Source: Candidatus Woesearchaeota archaeon | GTDB lineage: Archaea > Nanobdellota > Nanobdellia > Woesearchaeales > ARS49 | Assembly: GCA_018302815.1 (NCBI GenBank) | Contig: JAGVZE010000007.1 | Location: forward strand, 124,001 to 188,000 | DNA: 64,000 bases | Reading direction: 5' to 3' | In this document: positions 29,539 through 38,077 of the stretch, one piece after another | How the letters are laid out: the number at the start of each line of letters is the position of its first letter | How positions within the stretch are numbered: the first letter of the stretch is position 1 | The notes under the pieces: generated by a model | Seen by the model: only the letters and a program-made list of their open reading frames with translations | Databases searched by the model: none | What the model was told of the DNA's origin: nothing | Program-made: the position numbers and the translations under genes

Positions 29539-29769
29539 ATGGCAGAAAAAGTAGCAAAAGTAGGAGTTAAGAAAGCAGAAGGATATCTCTATTTCGTAGA
29601 CAAGAAAGGAGATGTCTCCCGCGCGAAGATGGCAAGAGGCCGAAAGGGCAAGCCAGGAAAAGCAGAGATGGTAGCGAAAGTCGGCGTCAAGAAGCAGGGC
29701 GGATTCCTCTACTTCGTAGACAAAGCAGGCGACATCTCGCGAGCCAAGATGGCGCGCGGCGGAAGATAA
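29539..29769 (+). CDS. 76-aa basic protein of two tandem VAKVGVKKxxGYLYFVDKxGDxSRAKMARG repeats
   Basis: RBS aaaggagg; two near-identical ~33-aa halves. Confidence 0.75.
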   Translation: MAEKVAKVGVKKAEGYLYFVDKKGDVSRAKMARGRKGKPGKAEMVAKVGVKKQGGFLYFVDKAGDISRAKMARGGR

Positions 29770-29851
29770 ATTTTTTTCTTCCATTATTTTTTTCTTTAAT
29801 TTTCTAATTTTTATAACAAATGTTAAAAGCAACAGAAGTTTCTTCACTCCT

Positions 29852-30466
29852 ATGACTGACTTCTATCTTATCCGCCACGCAGAAAGCACGGGAAACACGA
29901 ATCCGCATTTAATCAACGGCAGGTCGAATCATTATCCTTTGACCGAGAAAGGGTTTTTGCAAGCGCGCGCTGTAGGAAAAAGACTTTTGGCCGATGGAAT
30001 AAAACCCGATTTGATAGCAGCATCACCCGCAATTCGAGCGCAGCAAACAGCAAAAACAATATGCGACGAACTCAAAATCCCGCACACTCGAATCGTGACT
30101 TTCGATGACATCCAAGAACTCTCACAAGGAGACTGGGAAGGGAAAATGCGCGAGGAGGTATACACTGCTGATGTTCTTGAACGCATCAACGCAGACAATT
30201 GGAACTTCAGAGCGCCCAACGGAGAATCGCAAAAAGAACTCGAAGAACGAATGCATTCCTGGGTCAGCAGACCACACCAATCAAAAACAATCATCGCGGT
30301 CACGCACGCCATGGCGATAAAATGTTTACTACGCAAACTCCTTGACAGCACGCCGAAAATGACCTTACACTGGCAATTGAGCAATGCGTCCATAACTCAC
30401 ATAAGAAAAACACCAGACACGTGGCAGATAGTCAAAGTGAACGACCATTCGCATATTCTCACATAA
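29852..30466 (+). CDS. histidine phosphatase superfamily (phosphoglycerate mutase-like)
   Basis: FYLIRHAESTGN...LSQGDWEG...IIAVTHAMAIK. Confidence 0.85.
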   Translation: MTDFYLIRHAESTGNTNPHLINGRSNHYPLTEKGFLQARAVGKRLLADGIKPDLIAASPAIRAQQTAKTICDELKIPHTRIVTFDDIQELSQGDWEGKMREEVYTADVLERINADNWNFRAPNGESQKELEERMHSWVSRPHQSKTIIAVTHAMAIKCLLRKLLDSTPKMTLHWQLSNASITHIRKTPDTWQIVKVNDHSHILT

Positions 30467-30526
30467 TCGCGTCCACCAAAAACTATAAATACTAACGACG
30501 AACCAGAAAACACAAAAAGGTGGGGA

Positions 30527-31162
30527 ATGCTAAAGAAACTCAAGTCATTTTTCAAAGAATACGTGTGGAACTTCGGTCCGCGCCAAAACTTCAAGCTAGG
30601 ACTCTACGGACCTCCAAACTCCGGCAAGACAACCCTTGCCAACAAAATTTGTATTGATTGGCTAGGGGAAGAAATGGGAACCAGCAGTCCCATTCCTCAC
30701 GAAACAAGAGAAGTCAACATCAAAGAAAAAATCTCAATCAAAGCCAAAGACGGCAGAGAACTTTTATTCAACCTTGTCGATACTCCGGGAATCGCGACAA
30801 AAATCGATTATGAAGATTTCATGAAAACAGGAATGTCCGCAGGCAAAGCCAAAAAAAGAGCACGCGAAGCCACAAAAGGAGTCATTGAAAGCATAAAATG
30901 GCTAGATGAAGTCGATACAGTCCTTGTCGTTCTTGACGCAACCCAAGATCCATACTCACAAGTCAACGTGACCATCATCGGGAACCTTGCAGCGCGCAAC
31001 ATTCCGGTATTGATCGTAGCGAACAAAGTAGACCTGCGCAAATCAAGCCTCAAACGAATACAATCAGCGTTCCCACAATACGAAGTCATCGGCATCTCAG
31101 CCAAATACGGCAAAAACATCGAGGGGTTCTACAACAAGCTCTTCGAGCTAGCCGGGAGATAA
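30527..31162 (+). CDS. Era-like small GTPase (ArvA/OapA-like)
   Basis: GPPNSGKTTLAN, DTPG, NKVD motifs; followed by DUF2073-like gene. Confidence 0.85.
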   Translation: MLKKLKSFFKEYVWNFGPRQNFKLGLYGPPNSGKTTLANKICIDWLGEEMGTSSPIPHETREVNIKEKISIKAKDGRELLFNLVDTPGIATKIDYEDFMKTGMSAGKAKKRAREATKGVIESIKWLDEVDTVLVVLDATQDPYSQVNVTIIGNLAARNIPVLIVANKVDLRKSSLKRIQSAFPQYEVIGISAKYGKNIEGFYNKLFELAGR

Positions 31163-31165
31163 CCA

Positions 31166-31549
31166 ATGGTAACCCTGCACTTTTTACCCTACACTGAAAT
31201 AGAGAACCTAAGCGGCGTTGGACGAATAAGAAAATTGCTCTCACTTGCAAAACAAAACAAGATAGTTCTATTGCAAGGACGGCTTCGCAAAGAAGAAGAA
31301 GCCGAGTTGATTAAGACAACAATGGAAGAAATCAACAAAGAATTCAAAGGAATCGAACTTGCAGTCATAAACCCAAGCCAAACATCAACAGACGGGCTAC
31401 AAAAGCTAAAGTACGACGTAATGGGATTACTATTCGGCGACACCCAAGGACTCACAATCATCGGTCCTTCCACAATCGTAAAAAACATCAAGAAAGACCC
31501 GACAAAAATAGAACTCCTAACACAGGAAGCTAAAAAGAAGAGGAAATAA
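31166..31549 (+). CDS. DUF2073 (OapB/ArvB-like) protein
   Basis: LHFLPYTEIENLSGVGRIRKLLSLAKQNKIVLLQGRLRKEEEAELI directly after GTPase. Confidence 0.75.
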   Translation: MVTLHFLPYTEIENLSGVGRIRKLLSLAKQNKIVLLQGRLRKEEEAELIKTTMEEINKEFKGIELAVINPSQTSTDGLQKLKYDVMGLLFGDTQGLTIIGPSTIVKNIKKDPTKIELLTQEAKKKRK

Positions 31550-31550
31550 A

Positions 31551-31895
31551 ATGGGGCTAGATGCACTTGTTTTTTCTTACCCCGAATTCACGCTGAAACT
31601 AAAATCAGAGATTAGCTTTCCTGAACGCGGAATGTTCCTAGGAGCAGTGCCCGTGGAGTTTTCATTTCCTTCAGGCCATCAGGCAAAAGGAGCGCTAACA
31701 TATGACACGGGCAAAGGAAAATTCTTCCCCACGCTCACTGATTTCTTTTCGCCTAAAATCGACTTCAACGATCCGAATGTTGACCGCCGGCTAATCGAGA
31801 ACTGCAACACGTACAGGCTCGAGATAAGCAGAGCATTCGAGTTCATCTATGGCGCGGGACTCGTGAAAGAATCAGTTCTTAAAGCAGATAGTTGA
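31551..31895 (+). CDS. hypothetical protein
   Basis: ORF in GTPase cluster. Confidence 0.5.
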   Translation: MGLDALVFSYPEFTLKLKSEISFPERGMFLGAVPVEFSFPSGHQAKGALTYDTGKGKFFPTLTDFFSPKIDFNDPNVDRRLIENCNTYRLEISRAFEFIYGAGLVKESVLKADS

Positions 31896-31945
31896 ACATT
31901 TTTCTAGCACAAAGAATTTAAAGAACACTTCGCCGATAATGTTCT

Positions 31946-32764
31946 ATGAGAATCATCGATGCGCACATACACACAAATTTTGCATATGAATCAGCAGGAG
32001 TGCACGCCCGCGAGCTAGGAGTAACGTTCTCATGGGAAGCTCTGCAAAAAGAGATGAAAGAAAACAACATAGCAGGAGCGCTCATCATAACAACAGACCA
32101 TCACGCGCCAACCCCCGCGGAAAGTGACATACTTATCGGACAACGTGAAAAAGATCCGCGCCTCTTTCCAATATGCTCAATTCATCCAGACTACACAGAC
32201 AAAAGACATCTTACAGCCATAGAACTGCTACTTAAGAAAAAAGCCATATTCGGCATCAAGATTTTTCCAGGGTACCACCCAGTCTATCCAAGCGACAAAC
32301 GATTCTTCCCCTTCTATGAACTCGCCGGCAAATACGGCGTTCCTGTAATAATACACACGGGCGACACATTCGGCAGCGATAATCTAGTCAAATATTCACA
32401 CCCCCTGGACGTCGATGAAATCGCGGTCAAATTCAGAAAAACCATATTCATACTAGCACACCTTGGAAACCCATGGGTTCGCGACGCGGCAGAACTAGTC
32501 TATAAAAACGAAAACGTCTACGCAGACCTTAGCGCGTTCTGCATATCACACCCAGAACACAACGAAGTAAAACGCATAGCAGACGACATCAAATTCGCCA
32601 TCTCATACTCCGCGCGGCCAGACAAATTCCTCTACGGCAGCGATTGGCCCCTAACATCAATGAAACCGTATATCAACGTCATCAAACGAGCCGTTCCCAA
32701 GAAATTCCACCAACAAATATTCTTTGACAACGCGAACAGAGTGTTCAAACTAGGACTCCAATAG
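31946..32764 (+). CDS. amidohydrolase-family metal-dependent hydrolase
   Basis: IIDAHIHTNF...VIIHTGDT...FILAHLGNPWV...LYGSDWPL. Confidence 0.85.
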   Translation: MRIIDAHIHTNFAYESAGVHARELGVTFSWEALQKEMKENNIAGALIITTDHHAPTPAESDILIGQREKDPRLFPICSIHPDYTDKRHLTAIELLLKKKAIFGIKIFPGYHPVYPSDKRFFPFYELAGKYGVPVIIHTGDTFGSDNLVKYSHPLDVDEIAVKFRKTIFILAHLGNPWVRDAAELVYKNENVYADLSAFCISHPEHNEVKRIADDIKFAISYSARPDKFLYGSDWPLTSMKPYINVIKRAVPKKFHQQIFFDNANRVFKLGLQ

Positions 32765-32799
32765 AAACGCTTAAAACACCCCGCAATCTCCAACACCTC

Positions 32800-33183
32800 A
32801 TGCCACACCAGTGCGTACGATGCAGCAAACTCTATGATGACGGCTCAAAAGAAATACTGAGCGGCTGCACGTGCGGAGCTAGACTGTTCTTCTTCATTAA
32901 AAAAGAAAAGCTTGAGAAAGCCAAGAACACAGTTTTGCCTGAACTAAAGCCAGAACAACGGCAACAAATAGAAGAAGACGTCACTGAACTTATAGGCAAT
33001 AACGCAGACGACGCGCCAGTCATACTCGATTTTGAAAGCGTACGCGTCGTAAAACCCGGAACATACGAACTCGATCTCGTAAAACTATTCCAGGAAGACA
33101 CGCCGCTCATCTTCAAACTAGAAGACGGCAAGTACATCATAGATATAGGCGAGAGTTTTGATAGACTAAGAAAGAAATCTTAA
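32800..33183 (+). CDS. Zn-ribbon protein (OapC/ArvC-like)
   Basis: CVRCSKLY...SGCTCGARLFFFI. Confidence 0.75.
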   Translation: MPHQCVRCSKLYDDGSKEILSGCTCGARLFFFIKKEKLEKAKNTVLPELKPEQRQQIEEDVTELIGNNADDAPVILDFESVRVVKPGTYELDLVKLFQEDTPLIFKLEDGKYIIDIGESFDRLRKKS

Positions 33184-33500
33184 ACCAGATTTATGTTGTA
33201 TGCGTTGTTTATGTTCGAGAATGCCCTCAAGAATTCATACGGCAATATGGCGGACAGTTTGTGTTCAGCTATGAGTTCTCCCAATTGGGTTTGATACGCT
33301 CGAACTAATCCTGCATCCAAGAGAGGTCTTCCGTTATCCACGCATGCGGACTCTGTTTTCTTCATAAGAATGGCAGCTTTTGTCAACAACGCAGCATTGA
33401 TATTTCCTGCTTCTTTTTGTTTAATGATGCTCTTCAAAGTCTCTATGACCTCTTTTATATGCAATAAAAAGTCCTCACGGGCCCTCATTGAAACGACCAT
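33180..33500 (-). CDS. hypothetical protein
   Basis: ORF. Confidence 0.45.
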   Translation of the reverse strand: MVVSMRAREDFLLHIKEVIETLKSIIKQKEAGNINAALLTKAAILMKKTESACVDNGRPLLDAGLVRAYQTQLGELIAEHKLSAILPYEFLRAFSNINNAYNINLV

Positions 33501-33609
33501 GATAACTGAAAAAGTATTGAAATATATAAATCTGTCCCACTATGCACGACGCAACATTTAAATATAAGAGCCACCACTTTTATCAAAGCATAAATGAGGT
33601 GATTATACT

Positions 33610-34104
33610 ATGGAAGAGGAACAAAGAGGAGTAGCCCTTGTCATTCTCGGAATAATCGCGGTGATCGCAGTCATAGGACTCGTACTCATGTTCTCCGGCG
33701 CAAAGAAAAGCGCAGGAGCAGTACCGACCTTACTTGGCAGCGATTTACCAAGCGGATTCTGCGACAGCCCGTGCACATTCGCATTCGGCGCATCACAATC
33801 TGAAGTAGCGATGCAAACACAAAGATTCATGGCACGCGGATTCACTCCAGTTGGACAAACCCAATGGACATATGCAGCAGACGGCTTTGGCCTATACGGA
33901 CAATGCCTTTGCCCGCCAATGAACACACCGTTCGCGAACACGCCTGAATACGAGCAGATTGTCTACGGAACCCCGCTCTCAGGAAGAACACCAGGAACTC
34001 CAAGCCCGATGTATGTGGAAACCCCTGCACCAACAGTTGGCCAAATGCCAATAGTCGATGGAGCAGTACCAGGATACCCATACCCGGCAAGCCTGAACAA
34101 GTAA
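33610..34104 (+). CDS. hypothetical membrane-anchored protein with pilin-like N-terminus
   Basis: MEEEQRGVALVILGIIAVIAVIGLVLMF then Cys/Pro-rich exported domain. Confidence 0.5.
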   Translation: MEEEQRGVALVILGIIAVIAVIGLVLMFSGAKKSAGAVPTLLGSDLPSGFCDSPCTFAFGASQSEVAMQTQRFMARGFTPVGQTQWTYAADGFGLYGQCLCPPMNTPFANTPEYEQIVYGTPLSGRTPGTPSPMYVETPAPTVGQMPIVDGAVPGYPYPASLNK

Positions 34105-34113
34105 ATTCCTAAA

Positions 34114-34139
34114 CCCCGAAAGGGGCATCTTTTCTTTTT
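34114..34139 (+). terminator. CCCC-GAAA-GGGG hairpin followed by T-rich tract
   Basis: aaccccgaaaggggcatcttttcttttt immediately before ATG of next ORF at 34140. Confidence 0.55.
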
Positions 34140-34490
34140 ATGAAATTTTTATTCGTGACCATTGCTGCGATTTCTCTTATATCGTTACTCACCGTACTTC
34201 TTGCTGATACAATCAATGGAAACGTTTCTATAACGCCAAATTGCGGAGGACAACGCACATACGCGTTCTACCGCACACTTGAAGAGAAAACCGCAGTAGA
34301 ACATATGTGGCGCAAAGCAGGATTCATCCCTGAAAGCTGGGAAGAAGCGCCGGACAGCTTCAAAGCAAGCGGAATGATGGGCTTCTTCTGCTTACGACGC
34401 ATGACGCGCCAAGAACTCGAACAAGAACACATGCTCGAACGAACGAGCGTAGTGACAAGAGGCAGTTCTAAGGCGATGAATCGGACTTGA
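34140..34490 (+). CDS. hypothetical protein with N-terminal TM
   Basis: ORF; MKFLFVTIAAISLISLLTVLLADT. Confidence 0.5.
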   Translation: MKFLFVTIAAISLISLLTVLLADTINGNVSITPNCGGQRTYAFYRTLEEKTAVEHMWRKAGFIPESWEEAPDSFKASGMMGFFCLRRMTRQELEQEHMLERTSVVTRGSSKAMNRT

Positions 34491-34491
34491 T

Positions 34492-34890
34492 TTATTCGTT
34501 TTCTACATTTATCAAATAAGCTATCGCACTATCCACGTCATTAGATGCCTGTAAAAGCGCAGCAACTGCAGCGTTTTGCTGCGAAGCAGTATACGTCTTT
34601 GTTCTTGTTGCAAGATCGGTCGCTCTTTTCAAAAATACGAGAACTCGTCTCTTGACAATCTGCAAATCACGCGCACTCATCTCTTTAGGCTCTTGCTTGT
34701 GCAACGGGCCTGATTTGTTCTTCACTAAAACATTCAAAAGTTTCTGAATATCCTCAAATAGCAAAGCCCAAGCATCAGACTGCTCTTTTGTTCCAGTGCC
34801 CCATTCAGTCTTTGTTCTTAATTTGAGCACTTGGTTCAAATCGTACATCAAGCTTATCATCGCGCCCCTTGCAGGATAAAGTGTTGTCAT
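34492..34890 (-). CDS. hypothetical helical protein
   Basis: ORF. Confidence 0.45.
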   Translation of the reverse strand: MTTLYPARGAMISLMYDLNQVLKLRTKTEWGTGTKEQSDAWALLFEDIQKLLNVLVKNKSGPLHKQEPKEMSARDLQIVKRRVLVFLKRATDLATRTKTYTASQQNAAVAALLQASNDVDSAIAYLINVENE

Positions 34891-34895
34891 CTTTC

Positions 34896-35816
34896 TTAAG
34901 CCTCATCCATGACCAATCTAGCCACATTGTTCGTCAACGTGACCATTGTCTTGAAAATCTCGGCAGTGCCAGCAGGAAGCTCTGAAGCCTCCTTTAGAAC
35001 GCCCTCGCGCTGCAAAGCGACATTGTCAGCAAGCTTCTTGTCCTTTGTGAAGTAAGCCTTCATAACATCCAAGTACGACTTTTCAACTTTTTGGAAAACA
35101 CTCTTAACTTTCTCTTTCTTCTTCTCTTTAGAAATGTATTCGACAAGCTGCTTTGCGCCATCGGCAAAATTCTCCAAGTTGATAGTCAAATAGTAGTAGC
35201 TTAGAACTTTATCGTTCGTAAGCTGGAACAACTCTGCTATCTGCTTATTCGAGAACGCGCTCTTGAGGAGCCGCATAAGCAAGAAATAAGCCCTATTGAC
35301 CTCATAATCACGAACAATAACACTCTGGCCAAGCTCTTCCTTATCAATTGCCGCTATGCTATCCTGAATCATGCTGCGAACCAACATGTCCATCCTGCGA
35401 ATAGTTTTATCGATACTAAGCTCCTTAAGATTAAGCAAATCCTTTGCCACAATGCTTTTTGCAGTGTGGTCCGCAACTTCAAGCGCCACAAAATCGTGCA
35501 ACATCTTACGGATATCTTTAGCTTTCTCCGTCAATTGATCGCCGCTGAGCGTTATAGTATTGTAATTGTTGATATACGCGCTTGTAATCTCACGCTGAAT
35601 AGTGCTGAACTCCTTGTTATCAACAGGAATTATAATCTCTTTCGCTGGAAGCTGTTCTTCAGGCTTGTTCTCAGGCGTAATCATCAACTCCTTATCGCTC
35701 TTCTCAAACAAATAAACCAAATCACCCTTTTTCAAATTATGCTTATCGAGCCATTCCTTAGGAAGCGAAATCGTATGCGAAGCCTGACCTGCCTTAACTA
35801 ATCGTCTGATTATCAT
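34896..35816 (-). CDS. PhoU-domain protein with N-terminal AbrB/SpoVT DNA-binding domain
   Basis: RRLVKAGQASHTISLPKEWLDKHNLKKGDLVYL plus helical PhoU repeats. Confidence 0.85.
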   Translation of the reverse strand: MIIRRLVKAGQASHTISLPKEWLDKHNLKKGDLVYLFEKSDKELMITPENKPEEQLPAKEIIIPVDNKEFSTIQREITSAYINNYNTITLSGDQLTEKAKDIRKMLHDFVALEVADHTAKSIVAKDLLNLKELSIDKTIRRMDMLVRSMIQDSIAAIDKEELGQSVIVRDYEVNRAYFLLMRLLKSAFSNKQIAELFQLTNDKVLSYYYLTINLENFADGAKQLVEYISKEKKKEKVKSVFQKVEKSYLDVMKAYFTKDKKLADNVALQREGVLKEASELPAGTAEIFKTMVTLTNNVARLVMDEA

Positions 35817-35876
35817 CTAAATCACCTACCTTTTTTCGGCAATTAAGCCGTACAATCGTACATTATGTGCCATAAG

Positions 35877-35887
35877 TATATATAAAT
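35877..35887. promoter_or_regulatory. TATA-like box between phoU-like gene and hairpin array
   Basis: tatatataaat. Confidence 0.4.
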
Positions 35888-35944
35888 CTTTTGACAATGA
35901 AGAATACATCAGAAAATAACGATGCTGGCGTATCACAACACAGA

Positions 35945-36172
35945 AGCAACCTACGGTTGCTAGACATCACTCAGGGCAGGTCCTCACGGACCTCCCAATT
36001 TACAATGCAACGAGATTCCAAAGAACCAAAGAAGAATGTTTGGAATCTCAAACAACACGAACCGCAGCGATCCCTGCGGTTCACTCAACAACCGCCATTC
36101 CAAAAAATTGGCGGTTCCCAATGTCCCCTACCAACCAATTGGCGCAACCCCCACCTAATTCTTGCGCCAATT
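35945..36172. ncRNA. Array of six perfect hairpins, putative structured RNA
   Basis: Stems of 7, 6, 11, 9, 8 and 11 bp at 35945-35961, 35978-35993, 36012-36049, 36059-36082, 36090-36116, 36137-36172. Confidence 0.5.
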
Positions 36173-36210
36173 ATTTATTCTCACCATTTAAACAACTCTA
36201 AAATACGAAT

Positions 36211-37314
36211 ATGAACCACATAACAAATCCCCAACTATTGGAACGCGTGGATGCATTTTTGCGAGGCATCACTGCGGAAGACAAAGTAGTGATAGTGCAC
36301 GATACAGATCCTGACGGCATATGTTCCGCAGTCATAATGGCAAAATGCATAGAAAGGCTGCGCAAACGCAAAATAGACCTGCACATTTCTCTTGACAGAA
36401 AAACGCACGGAATCAGCGCTGCCATGATTTCTTCATTCAAAAAGAAAAAAATCACAAAAATAATCACAACAGACTTTAGTTTAGAACAAGACCCTGAAAC
36501 AATCAAAAAACTGGAAAAATTCGCATCAATTCTAGTAGTTGATCATCACAAAGTCTACAATGAAATACAAAGCGACAAAACACTACTATACAAGCCGCAA
36601 TTCTTCACATCAATAGACCCGCCAAAATATTGCACGGGCAAATTAGCGTATGATGCCGCTAACAGGGTCGTGAACGCATCTGATCTCGACTGGATGACGG
36701 CGGCCGCCTGCATAGCAGACATCGCCACACAACCCTGGGAAGACTGGCTTTCACAAGTGCTTAGCAAACACAACATTCACATCACCAATTTCGATAACAG
36801 CGAACTATTCAAGAACAGAATAGGGCAAGTTGCTGCCACGATAAGCAGCACAGAAATCTACAATCAAAAACTCGTCCCAAAATGTTTTGACGCATTCTAT
36901 GTGGCAAAAGGACCTGATGACGTACTCAACTCAGTCTTTGGTAAATACAAAAAAATCATAGACAAAGAACTCTACAAACATCTTGATCTATTCGAAACAA
37001 AAGCCGAAATCTACGGCGAAACACACTTCTACGAACTCAAGTCCAAATATCGTGTCAATTCACCGCTTAGCACTATACTCGGGCTCAAATACCCAAACAG
37101 AACAATCCTGATAGTTAATACTACAAAGCCCACAATCTCGGTTAGCGCGCGAAGAAACGACAAAAATCCACCGGTAAATACTCTACTTGAAAACGCAATA
37201 AAAGGATTCAAAGACGCCAACGGCGGCGGACATGCACCAGCAGCAGGAGCCGGATTTTCCAAAAAATACTTAAAAACATTCAAACAACGAATCATTGAGG
37301 CATCACATGGCTAG
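36211..37314 (+). CDS. DHH-family phosphoesterase (RecJ-like)
   Basis: VVIVHDTDPDGICSAV, TDFS, VVDHHK, NGGGHAPAAGA motifs. Confidence 0.88.
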   Translation: MNHITNPQLLERVDAFLRGITAEDKVVIVHDTDPDGICSAVIMAKCIERLRKRKIDLHISLDRKTHGISAAMISSFKKKKITKIITTDFSLEQDPETIKKLEKFASILVVDHHKVYNEIQSDKTLLYKPQFFTSIDPPKYCTGKLAYDAANRVVNASDLDWMTAAACIADIATQPWEDWLSQVLSKHNIHITNFDNSELFKNRIGQVAATISSTEIYNQKLVPKCFDAFYVAKGPDDVLNSVFGKYKKIIDKELYKHLDLFETKAEIYGETHFYELKSKYRVNSPLSTILGLKYPNRTILIVNTTKPTISVSARRNDKNPPVNTLLENAIKGFKDANGGGHAPAAGAGFSKKYLKTFKQRIIEASHG

Positions 37315-37411
37315 AGTAGGACTCGCAGTCGCAAGCATCATCGCGGTAACAGCAATCTTCGCAGCAGTATTGATAGTCAGCGGAAGAACAGTACTAATGC
37401 TTGTCCTTTAA
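37307..37411 (+). CDS. 34-aa single-TM microprotein (not in ORF track)
   Basis: MARVGLAVASIIAVTAIFAAVLIVSGRTVLMLVL; start overlaps the end of the DHH gene. Confidence 0.5.
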   Translation: MARVGLAVASIIAVTAIFAAVLIVSGRTVLMLVL

Positions 37412-38077
37412 CGAATCAAATTTATTTTTCAGAATAGTATATTTTCCCTTTAAAATCGCATACATATCCCGAATTTCGCCAACAACTCCACGTTTCAATC
37501 CTTCAGAAATAGAATCAACAAGTCGCAACCTGAGCGCTTCATAACGCTCAGGATCCATAAAAGCGCCCTTAGAAGCTTCCAATCGCAAAGCACAATGAAC
37601 GTAATCGCTAAACCACAAAGGGTTCTGGCCTTTATTCTGAGCATCACTTGCAACTTTCAAAAAATCCTCAACAGAACACTTCAGAAAACCAGCGCCGAAT
37701 TCACCAATAGAAGCTTCAACCTCAATCTCGACATCTTCGACACAGTCATTTTCACCTTCGATGACTGCGGTTTCCACGCGTTTGCCAATACCATCAATAC
37801 CATAACCAAACTCTTCCAAATCACCCTTATATTCCTGCGGGTGAAGAGCGCTCACACGCGAAAGAATAACAGAACCAGATTTTGAACTTAATTTGTACAT
37901 ATTCGTGTCAAAATAAATTCCTGCAACTTCCAAATTAGAACGTGAAGGCTGCGAAACTTCAAACTCCTCTCGTAATGAGTCCAGCATCAAAGAAATATTC
38001 TCTTCCAATTCAGAAATATCGCCATCGCCACCAAACGGCTCACACCACTGCAGAATTTTTTTCATTTCATTGCACAC
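37394..38077 (-). CDS. hypothetical protein
   Basis: ORF. Confidence 0.5.
   Translation of the reverse strand: MCNEMKKILQWCEPFGGDGDISELEENISLMLDSLREEFEVSQPSRSNLEVAGIYFDTNMYKLSSKSGSVILSRVSALHPQEYKGDLEEFGYGIDGIGKRVETAVIEGENDCVEDVEIEVEASIGEFGAGFLKCSVEDFLKVASDAQNKGQNPLWFSDYVHCALRLEASKGAFMDPERYEALRLRLVDSISEGLKRGVVGEIRDMYAILKGKYTILKNKFDSLKDKH

Noticed and set aside
35891-36214. 107-aa + strand ORF over the hairpin array
   Set aside because: No motif, unlikely composition, and overlies six perfect hairpins, so better explained as noncoding structured DNA/RNA.
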